DNA of 56,347 nucleotides from an uncultured Campylobacter sp. (GCF_938045205.1 NZ_CALIMY010000099.1:1-56347), one strand, 5' to 3'; shown: positions 35,903-45,470, numbered from the stretch's first letter. Made by a program: numbers and translations. The notes: generated by a model from the letters alone, not told the origin.

Positions 35903-36874
35903 ATGAACGGAGCTATAAATTTCACTGCGACCTTCTCGCACGGCGTGGAGTGGGGCTGGCCGATAGCGGTTTATCTTTTGCTAGCGGGCATGAGCGGCGG
36001 TGCTTTGATAGTCGCGATCCTCGTTAAGCTTTACAAAAAACAGACCGAAAGCACGCCGCTATTTAAGGCCGCGTCGCTGCTTTCTTTTATCACGATCTTA
36101 CTCGGTATGGTCTGCCTGGTAGCCGATTTAGAGCGGCCGCTACTTTTTTGGAAAATTTTGATCAATTACAACTTCACCTCGGTTATGTCCGTGGGCGTTG
36201 CGGCGCTTTGCGTCTATATCCCGCTTAGCTTCGTAGCTTGTCTTTATGCGTTTGAAGCTGATCTTAGCGGATTTTTATCGCGCAGACTTACTTTTTTAAA
36301 AGGGCTTTTCACGCTCGTAATGAAAATTTTAAACGCGCTTCGCCCGCTGCTTCTTGCGCTTACGCTTGTTTTTGCGGTCGCGATCTGCGCCTATACGGGC
36401 TTTTTGATCTCGGTTTTAGTTAGATTTCCTATCCTTAATACCGCCGTTTTACCTGCGCTTTTCGTGGCGTCTGGCCTATCTGCGGGCATCGCGGGCTCAA
36501 GCCTCATAGCCGCACTTTTCTTTAAAGCGGAGTTGCACGGAGGCGATCTAAAAACCTTACATGCCGTCGAGTGGCCGGTTTTAGCGATGGAAATTTTACT
36601 AATCGGCATGATTTTCGTCTCGCTAATAACGGGCAGCGGCGTACAAAAAGCCGCGAGCGTCGCCTTTAGCGAGGGAATTTACGCGCGTCTTTTTTGGCTA
36701 GGTGTCGTGGGCGTAGGTTTTTGCGTACCTCTAGTTTTAAATTTCGCACTGGGCAAAAAGATCGCTCACACCGCATTTGCGTTCTACGTTAGCGCGCTTG
36801 CCAGCGTGGTCGGAGTATTACTTCTTAGAATGTTTATACTATACGCGGGACAAACTTACGATATAATAATGTAA
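35903..36874 (+). CDS. mccD: NrfD-type membrane quinol dehydrogenase subunit MccD
   Basis: 323 residues with eight to nine helices. The first helices carry the NrfD pattern (GVEWGWPIAVYLLLAGMSGG) and LVADLERPLLFWKI. It oxidises menaquinol and gives electrons to MccC. GTGTGATATG joins it directly to mccC. No haem or Fe-S motif is expected or seen. Confidence 0.92.
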   Translation: MNGAINFTATFSHGVEWGWPIAVYLLLAGMSGGALIVAILVKLYKKQTESTPLFKAASLLSFITILLGMVCLVADLERPLLFWKILINYNFTSVMSVGVAALCVYIPLSFVACLYAFEADLSGFLSRRLTFLKGLFTLVMKILNALRPLLLALTLVFAVAICAYTGFLISVLVRFPILNTAVLPALFVASGLSAGIAGSSLIAALFFKAELHGGDLKTLHAVEWPVLAMEILLIGMIFVSLITGSGVQKAASVAFSEGIYARLFWLGVVGVGFCVPLVLNFALGKKIAHTAFAFYVSALASVVGVLLLRMFILYAGQTYDIIM

Positions 36875-36889
36875 AACTGCGGAGGGTTA

Positions 36890-39580
36890 ATGAGCGCGCT
36901 AAAAATATTAAAATTTTTCATCTCTTACAAGTTCGCGCTCTGCCTCCTTTTTATCCTAGCCGCAGGCGCCGGCGTCGCAACCTTTTTAGAGAGCATCTAT
37001 GACACGCAAACGGCTAAAATTTTAGTCTATGAGGCGCGCTGGTATGAGTGCGTCATGGGCGCTGCGACGCTTAGCCTGCTCGGCATTATAATTAAAACCA
37101 AAATGTGGCGCCGCTTCGGCTCCTTCGTCCTTCACGCGGCATTTATCGTTATCTTTATCGGTGCGGCGCTGACGCGCTATTTCGGTACCGAGGGTGTGCT
37201 GCACGTTAGAGCGGGCGAGAGCGAAAATGAGATGGTGAGCGTCAAGCCATACTTGCAAATCCGCACGCAAGACGCGCTGTTCGAGTATCCGCTAAATTTA
37301 AGCCAGATCGGCGATAACGATTTTAGCTTCACGCAAAGTATAAATTCTAAAAGCTTCACCGTCAAATTTGGCTCTTACAAACCCGCGCCCAAAGGCGAGC
37401 AGAGCACGCTTGCGGTAAAAGCGGGCTTTGAGGGCGGAAGCGAGCAAGAAGCGCAGCTGCGCGGCGGCGCGGGCTGGCTCGGGGAACCTAAAATTTTAAA
37501 CTTTGACGGCGAGGAGATAATGCTAAGCTGGGGCTCGAAGCTCATAGAGCTTCCGTTTGCGGTAAAGCTTTTGAAATTTAAGCTTGAGCGCTACCCGGGC
37601 TCGCAAAGCCCGTCATCCTACGCCAGCGACGTTGAAATTTTAAAAGAGGGCAAGAGCGCGGGGGAGTATGAAATTTATATGAACCACCCGCTAAGCTTTG
37701 ACGGCTTTAAGCTCTTTCAGTCCTCCTACGACACTGACGAGCTGGGCAGCGTGCTGGAGCTTAACCGCGATCCGGGTAAAATTCCCACTTATTTTGGCTA
37801 TTTCTTGCTTTGCGTCGGATTTATCGGAAATCTTTTTACCGCGGGCAGCAGGTTTAAAAAGCTCGCTAAATTTATCAAAAATAATGCGCCCGCCGCGCTT
37901 CTTTTGATTGCGCCGCTTTTTTTCAGCATTGAGCTTCGCGCCGCGGATGAAAACTATCTGGCAAACCTTAAAGCTAACTCGCGAGTTCATGCAAACGGCG
38001 CGTTCGCGGAGCTTTTGGTGCAAGATTACATGGGCAGGATCAAACCGCTTAGCACCGAAGCAAGCGAGATCGTAAATAAAATTTCGGGCACGGATTCGCT
38101 TTATGGCTTAAGCGCCGAGCAGATGATCCTAGGAATGAGCCTAAATCCCGCGTTCTGGCGCGATCAAAAGATCATCAAGATCAGAAACGACGAGATCAAA
38201 AAGATGCTGGGCTTAGCGCCACAGGAGCGATATGCGAGCTTCAATTCGGTCTTTGATGAAAACGGCAACTACAAGCTCGCCCACGCCCTGGACGAGGCGA
38301 ATGAAAAAAGCGCCTCGCGCCGTGGCGTGCTCGATAATGAGCTGATTAAATTCGACGAACGGCTAAATATCGCGTATCTGACCTTTAGAGGGGTGTTTTT
38401 TAAATTTATCCCCGTGCCGAACGACCCGCAAAACGCGTGGCTCTCGCCGAATGACGCCTTTGCGGATTATAGGATCGCGCCGCAGATCAAAGGTGTGCTA
38501 AACGATTATCTAAACGGCTTGCAAGATGGAATTTCGGATAATGATTGGGCTAAAGCGGATGCAGCGTTAGCGGAGCTGAAAAACTACCAAAGAGCCACCT
38601 CGGCGGCTATTCTTCCTAGCGTTAGCCGCGTCAAAGCCGAGGTGTTTTACAACAAAGCTTCGGTTTTCAAAAAGCTCGTTTATTGCTATATGATACTGGG
38701 TGGTATAGCTCTTGTTTTGGCGCTTTTGGGCGCACTTTGCGGTAAGCGCTTTGCGCTAGCGCAAAAAATTTTATTTGCGGCCTTTGCGATATGTTTTATA
38801 GCACATACCCTTGCGCTTGCGCTGCGCGGGTACGTCGCGGCTCACGCGCCGTGGAGCGATAGCTATGAATCGATGATCTACATCGGCTGGTCGGCGGCGC
38901 TTGCGGGGATCATATTTTTTAGGAAGTCCCTACTTACGCTAAGCGCAAGCTGCTTGCTAGCCAGCATCGTGATGCTAGTAGCGCATATGAGCTTTGTAAA
39001 TCCGCAGATTACTAACCTCGTGCCGGTGCTAAAGTCCTATTGGCTTAGCATCCACGTCTCGGTTATCACGGCTAGCTACGGATTTTTGGGGCTTAGCTGC
39101 CTGCTTGGGCTTTTGGCTCTTGTTTTGATGGCGCTTAAAAACGGCGCCAATCGCGAGCGGCTTAACGCGCAGATCAGATATATAACGGCGATCAACGAGA
39201 TTAGTCTCATCGTGGGGCTTTCGATGCTGACGCTCGGAAATTTCTTCGGCGGCGTGTGGGCGAATGAGAGCTGGGGGCGATACTGGGGCTGGGATAGCAA
39301 AGAGACCTGGTCATATGTCTCGATCATCGTCTATGCGATCGTACTGCATCTGAAATTTATCCCGAAACTCGGCTCGGTCTATGTTTATTGCGTGAGCTCG
39401 ACGCTCGCGTATAGCTCGATCATAATGACCTATTTCGGCGTAAATTTCTACCTCACCGGCATGCACTCTTACGCCGCGGGAGACGCACCGCATATACCCG
39501 CGCCGTTTTATTGTATAATAGCGGCGATCTTTTTAATAATCGTTCTTGCCTTCAGGGGCAGGGACGTAAAAACGATATAA
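36890..39580 (+). CDS. ccsA1: ResB/CcsA fusion cytochrome c haem lyase CcsA1
   Basis: An 896-residue system II haem lyase with a ResB-like N-terminal half (helices, large periplasmic loop) and a CcsA-like C-terminal half. The WWD haem-handling motif is visible as WANESWGRYWGWDSKETW (near residues 788-805). Fused lyases are typical of epsilonproteobacteria. Its place in the mcc operon next to a CX15CH cytochrome matches Wolinella CcsA1, which serves that unusual site. GGAGG precedes the ATG, and 15 bases separate it from mccD. Confidence 0.9.
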   Translation: MSALKILKFFISYKFALCLLFILAAGAGVATFLESIYDTQTAKILVYEARWYECVMGAATLSLLGIIIKTKMWRRFGSFVLHAAFIVIFIGAALTRYFGTEGVLHVRAGESENEMVSVKPYLQIRTQDALFEYPLNLSQIGDNDFSFTQSINSKSFTVKFGSYKPAPKGEQSTLAVKAGFEGGSEQEAQLRGGAGWLGEPKILNFDGEEIMLSWGSKLIELPFAVKLLKFKLERYPGSQSPSSYASDVEILKEGKSAGEYEIYMNHPLSFDGFKLFQSSYDTDELGSVLELNRDPGKIPTYFGYFLLCVGFIGNLFTAGSRFKKLAKFIKNNAPAALLLIAPLFFSIELRAADENYLANLKANSRVHANGAFAELLVQDYMGRIKPLSTEASEIVNKISGTDSLYGLSAEQMILGMSLNPAFWRDQKIIKIRNDEIKKMLGLAPQERYASFNSVFDENGNYKLAHALDEANEKSASRRGVLDNELIKFDERLNIAYLTFRGVFFKFIPVPNDPQNAWLSPNDAFADYRIAPQIKGVLNDYLNGLQDGISDNDWAKADAALAELKNYQRATSAAILPSVSRVKAEVFYNKASVFKKLVYCYMILGGIALVLALLGALCGKRFALAQKILFAAFAICFIAHTLALALRGYVAAHAPWSDSYESMIYIGWSAALAGIIFFRKSLLTLSASCLLASIVMLVAHMSFVNPQITNLVPVLKSYWLSIHVSVITASYGFLGLSCLLGLLALVLMALKNGANRERLNAQIRYITAINEISLIVGLSMLTLGNFFGGVWANESWGRYWGWDSKETWSYVSIIVYAIVLHLKFIPKLGSVYVYCVSSTLAYSSIIMTYFGVNFYLTGMHSYAAGDAPHIPAPFYCIIAAIFLIIVLAFRGRDVKTI

Positions 39581-39590
39581 AGGAGTAAAT

Positions 39591-40424
39591 TTGAAAAAAT
39601 TTCTAATAGCGTTAGCCTTGGCTGCCGCGGCAAACGCGGGCTTTATCAGCGAGGGCATTCAAGCTCAGCAAAGCGGCGATCATAAAAAACTCGCAGAAAT
39701 TTACGAGCGAGCGTGCGGTTTGGAAAATAAAGCTTCGGGCTGCTATAATCTAGCCGTTTTGTATTTTGAGGGTACCGGCAACGTAGAGAAAAATTTCGAA
39801 AAAGCGATCAGCCTCTACGAGAAGGCGTGTAGCGCTAAATTTGCGCTTGCGTGCAACAATCTAGGCTATATCTATGAAAGCGGCAACGGCGCGGATCAAA
39901 ATTTTACCAAAGCCGCGGCTTATTACGAAAAAGCCTGCAAAGATAACGAAGGCTGCACCTCGCTCGGGCTTTTATACGCAAACGGCGCTGGGCTCGCAAA
40001 GGACGTCGCCAAGGCGGCGAGCCTTTATGAGAAGGCCTGCACCTACGGCGATATGATGGGCTGCAACAACCTGGGCTATCTGTATCTAAAGGGCGAGGGC
40101 GTGCAGCAAAGCTTCGCAAAGGCTAAAATTTTTTACGAAAAAGCTTGCGGCGGCGACATCGGCATCGGCTGCAACAATCTAGGTTATCTATACGCCTTCG
40201 GACAGGGGGTAGACCAGGATTATAAGCAAGCAAAGCAGCAGTATGAAAAGGCGTGTAACCTCGGTCACTTCGACGGCTGCAATAATCTAGCCATAATGTA
40301 TGCCGAAGGAAAAGGCGTGAAGTCCGATAACGCTAAAGCAAAAGAGTTTTTCAAAAAAAGCTGCGAGGGCGGCATCAAGATGGGCTGCGAGAATTTGGAA
40401 TTTTTAAACTCGATTAGTAAGTAA
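39591..40424 (+). CDS. Secreted Cys-rich Sel1-repeat protein (Hcp-like)
   Basis: 277 residues with a signal peptide (1-16) and about seven Sel1 repeats of 36 residues (YEKAC...GCNNLGYLY.....GV..D..KA). Each repeat has two Cys, as in the Helicobacter cysteine-rich proteins. The start codon is TTG, with AAAGGAG six bases upstream and ccsA1 ending ten bases before. In the operon it may scaffold or protect thiols during assembly; this is inference. Confidence 0.85.
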   Translation: MKKFLIALALAAAANAGFISEGIQAQQSGDHKKLAEIYERACGLENKASGCYNLAVLYFEGTGNVEKNFEKAISLYEKACSAKFALACNNLGYIYESGNGADQNFTKAAAYYEKACKDNEGCTSLGLLYANGAGLAKDVAKAASLYEKACTYGDMMGCNNLGYLYLKGEGVQQSFAKAKIFYEKACGGDIGIGCNNLGYLYAFGQGVDQDYKQAKQQYEKACNLGHFDGCNNLAIMYAEGKGVKSDNAKAKEFFKKSCEGGIKMGCENLEFLNSISK

Positions 40425-40455
40425 ATTTAAAACATCAATTTTTTAAGGAGATAGT

Positions 40456-41580
40456 ATGATTTTACGTTCGTTTTTGGCTTCGGCGGCGCTTGTTGCGCTC
40501 GTTTGCGGCGCCTCGATGGATGGGGCTAATAAATCGGCAAATCCTATGTTTCAAAGCGTGGATCCTAGCAAAGCTACGCTTGTAGGAAGCGGCGAGGGCA
40601 AAGAATACTGCGCCGTTTGCGGAATGAGCCTGGTAAAATTTTATAAAACCAATCACGTTTGGAATGGCAAGCAAGTAGCTTCTCTGCACTGCTTGTACGA
40701 GATTACGGGCGGCAAAATTCCAAGCGATGCGCAGGTCGTCGATACGAAAAATCTAAATTTAATCGACGTAAATAAAGCCTTTTACGTCGTGGGCAGCAAG
40801 GTCAAAGGCACGATGAGCCGCAATAGCAAATACGCCTTTTCAACCGAAGCCGACGCGAAAGAATTCCAAGCCGAAAACGGCGGCGAGATAATGAGCTTCG
40901 CCAAAGCCTACGAGATTGCGGGGCAGGATTTTGAGGGCGATAATAAGATGATTAAAGCCAAGCGCGAGGGCGGCGTTTACGCGCACGGTAAGGAATTTTA
41001 CGAAACAAACTGCGCTAAAACGGATGCTAAAAGCTTCAAAGCCATATCCGAGCTTAAAGCTCATCTCAAAAAGACTTGCGATACAAAGGGCGCTAGCAAG
41101 GCTCCTGAATACGACAAGCACCTACAAGCCGCAGCGCTATATTTATGGGACGCGCCGGCAAATTTAGGCAGCAGCGGTAAAGATGCAAAAGCGAAAAAGC
41201 CTGAGAAGATCGTCGTGCCTGAGGGTGCTAAATGCCCGGTCTGCGGCATGCTAGTGGGCAAAAACCCTAACTGGGCGGCGATGATAGAGATTCAAGGCGG
41301 CGAGAACTTGTATTTTGACGGCGTGAAAGATATGATGAAATACTACTTCCAAAAGAGCAAGAGCTTTGATAAAATTTACGTAACCGACTACTACAAGCTT
41401 CATAAGATCGATGCTAAAAGCGCCTTTTTCGTGCTCGGCTCCAACGTCTTAGGACCGATGGGCGACGAGCTCATTGCGTTTGATAGCGAGAGTGCGGCTA
41501 AGACCTTCGCTAAAGATCACGGCGGCAAGAGTGTACTTAAATTTGATGAAATTCAAGAGAGCGTAATAGAAGGGCTATGA
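40456..41580 (+). CDS. Double NosL-domain protein
   Basis: 374 residues, exported (hydrophobic residues 5-20), with two NosL-type modules. The first has CAVCGMSLV (about residue 51-58) and the second CPVCGMLVG (about 258); both continue with the NosL pattern of a small domain ending in F.D. NosL binds Cu(I) for nitrous oxide reductase maturation. Here, downstream of the copper enzyme MccA, delivery of Cu(I) to MccA is the best reading. AAGGAGAT precedes the ATG. Its stop overlaps the following small gene (ATGA). Confidence 0.87.
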   Translation: MILRSFLASAALVALVCGASMDGANKSANPMFQSVDPSKATLVGSGEGKEYCAVCGMSLVKFYKTNHVWNGKQVASLHCLYEITGGKIPSDAQVVDTKNLNLIDVNKAFYVVGSKVKGTMSRNSKYAFSTEADAKEFQAENGGEIMSFAKAYEIAGQDFEGDNKMIKAKREGGVYAHGKEFYETNCAKTDAKSFKAISELKAHLKKTCDTKGASKAPEYDKHLQAAALYLWDAPANLGSSGKDAKAKKPEKIVVPEGAKCPVCGMLVGKNPNWAAMIEIQGGENLYFDGVKDMMKYYFQKSKSFDKIYVTDYYKLHKIDAKSAFFVLGSNVLGPMGDELIAFDSESAAKTFAKDHGGKSVLKFDEIQESVIEGL

Positions 41581-41765
41581 GGCTCATTTGCGCTTTAATG
41601 ATCTTTTTTGTCGCCCTTTACGCGCTCATCGCGGTGCATTATGTGAGCTTTGATCGCGCAAAGGGCGAGCAGTGCCTGCAAAAGCTCGCACGCGAGATAA
41701 AGGACGTGCGGCTCTCGAGCAGCTTTAAGAGCAAGGCCTATGCGGAGTTCGTCTATGATAAGTAA
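41577..41765 (+). CDS. 62-residue single-helix membrane protein
   Basis: Begins inside the double NosL gene's last codons and ends inside the permease gene. Residues 2-24 are a helix, followed by a charged tail with one Cys (EQCLQKL). Not recognised. Position suggests an accessory of the ABC permease. The overlap at both ends and mcc context support it as real. Confidence 0.7.
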   Translation: MRLICALMIFFVALYALIAVHYVSFDRAKGEQCLQKLAREIKDVRLSSSFKSKAYAEFVYDK

Positions 41766-42864
41766 AAATTTCATCGACTACTCCGTAACTTTGCTGCGAA
41801 AAGACAGAGCCGATCACGCTTTTAGCTTCGCGATCTTTGCATTTATCGTTTTTATTTTAAGCTCGGTGCTTTTCATCTCGGGCTCCATTCAAAACGATCT
41901 TGAAAAGGTCATCAAGCTCAGGCCCGACATCGTCGTAGAGGCTCTACGCGCGGGCAAGCGCGATCTGATGCACGACGGCTATATCTACGATATCTCCAAA
42001 ATCGCGGGCGTCAGCGAAGTGCAGGGCGCCGTAGACGGGATGTATTACTTCGCTCAAAAGCGCGTTTGGTTTCATATCGTAGGCGACGAAAGCCTGAGCG
42101 AAAACGAAATGGTCGTAGGCGAGGGGGTAAAAGCGGCGATGGGCGAGTGGTACTATGAGGACGAGTTTCACTTCTTAACCGAACAGCGCCTAATCGCGAT
42201 TAAGATTAATAAAATTTCGCCGCACGAAAGCAGCATCGTCTCAAACGACGTGATCTATCTAAATCCCGTTACCGCGCGCGAGGTGCTAAGCCTGAAGGAG
42301 GGCGAATACACTAAACTCTACGTAAGCGTACCCAACCCCAACGAAGTAAGTGAAGTAGCGCTTAAGATCGTAAATTTATACCCCAACACGGAGGCTCTTA
42401 GCGCGGAGGACGCGGTAGCCGAAGTGAGGCATCTGTATTATTACAAGGGTGGAATTTTTATGGTGCTTTATGCCGTGGCGATGATCTCGTTTTTCATCTT
42501 GCTAAAAAATCAAATTTCGCTCGCATACGGCGAGAAGAAAAAGGAGATCGCGATCTTGCGCAGCATCGGCTTTTGTATAAAGGACATCATCGCGATGAAA
42601 TTTATTCAAAATTTCATCGTCTCGCTAAGCGCTTATCTGCTCGGCGTCGCGGGCGCTTATGCTTATGTTTTTATCCTGGATGCGTCGCTTCTGCGCGATA
42701 TATTCTTAGGCGGCGAGCTGCGAAATTTCATCACCTTCACGCCTGCGATAAATTTTAATATGCTCTTTTTGATCTTCGTCTTTAGCGTGATCCCGTTTTT
42801 AGCCTTCGTCATCATCCCATCCTGGCGCATCGCTATCGGCGATATGGGCGAGGCGGTCAAATGA
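41755..42864 (+). CDS. FtsX/MacB-like ABC permease
   Basis: About 369 residues: an N-terminal helix (near 30-50), a large periplasmic domain, and three C-terminal helices with the MacB/LolC order (FMVLYAVAMISFFILL, then KEIAILRSIGF, typical for this family). I start at ATG 41755, behind GGAG; a farther in-frame ATG (41740) exists. It overlaps both neighbours and pairs with the next ATPase. It may move Cu(I) chaperone load or a lipoprotein; substrate unknown. Confidence 0.85.
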   Translation: MISKNFIDYSVTLLRKDRADHAFSFAIFAFIVFILSSVLFISGSIQNDLEKVIKLRPDIVVEALRAGKRDLMHDGYIYDISKIAGVSEVQGAVDGMYYFAQKRVWFHIVGDESLSENEMVVGEGVKAAMGEWYYEDEFHFLTEQRLIAIKINKISPHESSIVSNDVIYLNPVTAREVLSLKEGEYTKLYVSVPNPNEVSEVALKIVNLYPNTEALSAEDAVAEVRHLYYYKGGIFMVLYAVAMISFFILLKNQISLAYGEKKKEIAILRSIGFCIKDIIAMKFIQNFIVSLSAYLLGVAGAYAYVFILDASLLRDIFLGGELRNFITFTPAINFNMLFLIFVFSVIPFLAFVIIPSWRIAIGDMGEAVK

Positions 42865-43538
42865 GCAAGATAGAGATTAAGCAGCTTTTTAAAATTTACA
42901 ATGAGGGCAGGGCGAATGAGTTTCGCGCTTTGAAAAATATAAACTTAAGCGTCGAAGAGGGGCAGATCGTAATCTTAAAAGGAGTCAGCGGCAGCGGCAA
43001 AAGCACGCTTCTATCCATCATAGGCGCGCTTTCTAAGCCGAGTAGCGGCGAGGTTTTAGTAGGCGGCGCAAACGTCTCTAAGCTCGCCGATATCGAAAGC
43101 TCCGCGTATCGCCACAAAAAAATCGGCTTTATCTTTCAGTCTTTCAACCTGCTTGAGGCGCTTAGCGTCTATAAAAACGTCCTTGCGCCGCTTAGCCTTG
43201 AGCGGCTGAGTAAGGGTGAGCTTGGCGCGCGCATAGATGAAGCGATGCAGATTGCCAATATCGCGCATAAAAAAGATCAGATCGTCTCTAGCCTTAGCGG
43301 CGGCGAGAAGCAGCGCTGCGCTATCGCTAGGGCGCTTGTGATGAATCCGCAGATTATCTTAGCCGACGAGCCAACGGCAAATTTAGACAAACAAAACTCG
43401 CTCGGTTTCATCGAGATGCTCTCAAAGCTCAAAGAGCTTAAAAAGACCGTTTTGATCGCGACGCACGACATACTCTTCGACGAGCTAAGCTTCGTGGAGC
43501 GATACGTGTTTTTAAAAGACGGAGAAATTTCAGCATGA
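42861..43538 (+). CDS. MacB/LolD-like ABC ATPase
   Basis: 225 residues with Walker A GVSGSGKST, Q loop (FIFQSFNLLE), signature LSGGEKQR, Walker B (IILADEPTANLD) and switch His (ATHD). It overlaps the permease gene by four bases and the next gene by four. The two make a two-component transporter of the type that acts on periplasmic substrates without translocating them. Confidence 0.92.
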   Translation: MSKIEIKQLFKIYNEGRANEFRALKNINLSVEEGQIVILKGVSGSGKSTLLSIIGALSKPSSGEVLVGGANVSKLADIESSAYRHKKIGFIFQSFNLLEALSVYKNVLAPLSLERLSKGELGARIDEAMQIANIAHKKDQIVSSLSGGEKQRCAIARALVMNPQIILADEPTANLDKQNSLGFIEMLSKLKELKKTVLIATHDILFDELSFVERYVFLKDGEISA

Positions 43539-44488
43539 GCGTATTTTTATCGGGTAGCGTGATCGCGTTTTTGGCCGTGGAGCTGATCGTAATAGCGCTG
43601 ATGGCGATCTCGCAGTTTCACATCGTGCGGATCATACGCTACTGGGACTTTAACGCCACCTCAAATTTACAATACGCCCTGGAGAAAAGAAACTATCTCA
43701 TCAACACCATTTTGTTCTTCACGATAGCGTGCAAGATCATTTTGTTTATATTTTTCGCGCTCTGCCTAAACGAGCTCTCTTCGGTCGTGCCAGGCGCGAT
43801 GTGTTCCGCAGGCGTCGTGGGCTCGAACCGCTACGGCAATATCCTACTGCTTTTAAAAATTTTACTGATCTTCGGCTTTGGGCTCTGGCTTATTTTAAAC
43901 AGCCTCGATCTTAAAGCGGGCAAATTTCCCTATCTAAAGCGCAAATACCTGATCTTTACCATCCTTTTTGCGGGCGTTTTGGCGGAGTTTATTTTAGAAA
44001 TTCTATTTTTTATCAATATCCCGCTGCGCGTGCCTGTGTTTTGCTGCTCGGTCGTATTTCGCGCGCCGAAGCTTCCGTTTGGATACACGCAGGCGCTTTT
44101 GGCGACTTTTTTCTACGTGATATTGGGCGCCATTTTGATCTTAAATTTCTTAAAGCAGTCGATGGCGAGCTTTGCTCTGAATTTGCTCTTTTTGTTCGTC
44201 GCATACTACGCGATCACCTATTTTTTCGGGCTTTACGTTTACGAGCAGCCTAACCATAAATGCCCGTACTGCATGCTTTTAAAGGATTATTACTTCGTCG
44301 GCTACGCGATTTGGGGCTCGCTGTTTTTGGGTATATTTTTCGGCATCGTGCCGTTTTTAACAGAGCTCATCACCAAGCGCGCCTACACCCACCTGCTTAA
44401 ATACTCCTCGTTCTGGCTCATTCTAAACGCGCTCATCTGCAGCGCCTACGTCGTCAAATACTACTTCGTACGGGGTGCGCTGCTATGA
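43535..44488 (+). CDS. Eight-helix membrane protein, unknown, mcc-linked
   Basis: Not recognised. 317 residues with eight to nine helices. Near residues 240-260 a periplasmic-looking loop reads EQPNHKCPYCMLLKDYYF, with a CXXC pair that could bind metal or react with thiols. Two more Cys lie in a loop around MCSAGV. It overlaps both flanking genes by four bases, so it is produced with them. A copper or thiol role is only suggested by context. Confidence 0.75.
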   Translation: MSVFLSGSVIAFLAVELIVIALMAISQFHIVRIIRYWDFNATSNLQYALEKRNYLINTILFFTIACKIILFIFFALCLNELSSVVPGAMCSAGVVGSNRYGNILLLLKILLIFGFGLWLILNSLDLKAGKFPYLKRKYLIFTILFAGVLAEFILEILFFINIPLRVPVFCCSVVFRAPKLPFGYTQALLATFFYVILGAILILNFLKQSMASFALNLLFLFVAYYAITYFFGLYVYEQPNHKCPYCMLLKDYYFVGYAIWGSLFLGIFFGIVPFLTELITKRAYTHLLKYSSFWLILNALICSAYVVKYYFVRGALL

Positions 44489-44994
44489 TTAAGAAAATTT
44501 TTGCCGCGATTTTGCTCGCCTGCGTGATGGGGCTACTCATATCGTCGATGGATATAGCCGAATCCAAAATTTCCGTGCGCCACGGCAACACCGATAAGCA
44601 GCCGCTGCAGATCGAATTTGGCAAATATCTATGTCGTGAAAGCGGTACGGTGATAAACGATCTGTACAACACCGCTCAGGCCATTATGCCAAACGGCGAT
44701 ACATATTTTTTCAACGACATCGCAAACGTCTTTATGTGGCTGATGCGGCAAAAAAACAAAGATGAGATCGTGGTGTGGGTTTATTCGCAAGACACCGAGA
44801 AATACATCATCGCCAAGGACGCCTGGTACTCGCGCGTCGAGATCACGCCGATGGGCTACGGCTTTGGCGCGTATGAGTTTCATAACTACGGCAGGAGCGA
44901 CTACTACTACGACGAGATCGTGCTGTGCGCCGCGCGCGGCGAGACGCTGCTAAATCCACTCATCAACATCCTGCTTTCGGAAAATAAAATTTAG
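44485..44994 (+). CDS. NosL-like small exported protein
   Basis: 169 residues with an N-terminal helix (about 5-22). The segments CRESGTVINDLYNTAQAIMP, DTYFFNDIANVFMWLM and ITPMGYGFGAYEF are arranged like the NosL fold (Cys start, F(F/D)DI, TPMG.G). The lone Cys at residue 50 replaces the NosL CXXC. It overlaps the preceding gene by four bases and ends the mcc transcript. Its stop codon lies within the first 29-bp repeat. Confidence 0.65.
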   Translation: MIKKIFAAILLACVMGLLISSMDIAESKISVRHGNTDKQPLQIEFGKYLCRESGTVINDLYNTAQAIMPNGDTYFFNDIANVFMWLMRQKNKDEIVVWVYSQDTEKYIIAKDAWYSRVEITPMGYGFGAYEFHNYGRSDYYYDEIVLCAARGETLLNPLINILLSENKI

Positions 44995-45127
44995 CCTCGC
45001 AGCGGATCGGGAAATGAAATTTAATTCTGCGATGGATCGGAAATAAAATTTAGCCGTGCGGCGGATATGAAATAAAATTTAGCCGTGTGGCAGGTAAGAA
45101 ATAAAATTTAACTCCGCAGCGGGCGCG
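44982..45127. repeat. 29-bp tandem repeat, five units
   Basis: Units at 44982, 45012, 45041, 45070 and 45099 share AAAT(A/G)AAATTTA followed by GCC/CTCC and GCAGCGG words; lengths are 30, 29, 29, 29 and 29. The first unit contributes the last codons and TAG of the NosL-like gene. Later units are the same sequence downstream of the stop. Confidence 0.85.
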
Positions 45128-45153
45128 ACTTGTCGCAGATACGGCTCGTCACG

Positions 45154-45470
45154 TAAATTTTACCTGCATCTGCTAATTTTATTAATTTTACCCACGCTTG
45201 CCGCTTTTATTAAATTTTGCCCGCTGCCGCTTTCGTTAAATTTAGCTCGCGTCCGAGTTTGCGTTCGCTCGCAATTATTAAATTTGCTCGCATTTGCCCG
45301 AGCTCGCATCGGCTTGCTCTCGTTAAATTTGATCCGTCCGTGCCGCGCTTTTAAAATTCCAAGCCGCAACGATACGCGCTCGCTACGTAAAATTTTATCT
45401 CGCGCCCGCCGCTTGCGTTAAATTTGGCTCGCGTCTACTTGGATGTCGCCGCTCGCGCGATCAATAAATT
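45154..45470. repeat. Variable-length array anchored on (T)TAAATTT
   Basis: About ten units open with TAAATTT or TAATTTT and carry GC-rich fillers (GCTCGC, GCCCGC) of 22 to 40 bases. The 69-codon minus-strand frame through it (with repeated KFN residues) is a product of this repetition and is not called. Confidence 0.6.

Noticed and set aside
44982..45127. CRISPR-like array
   Set aside because: Units abut with no spacers and show base changes along their length; this is a tandem repeat.
45160..45369. Minus-strand 69-residue gene
   Set aside because: It is a by-product of the repeat array (recurring KFN residues), without a convincing ribosome site.
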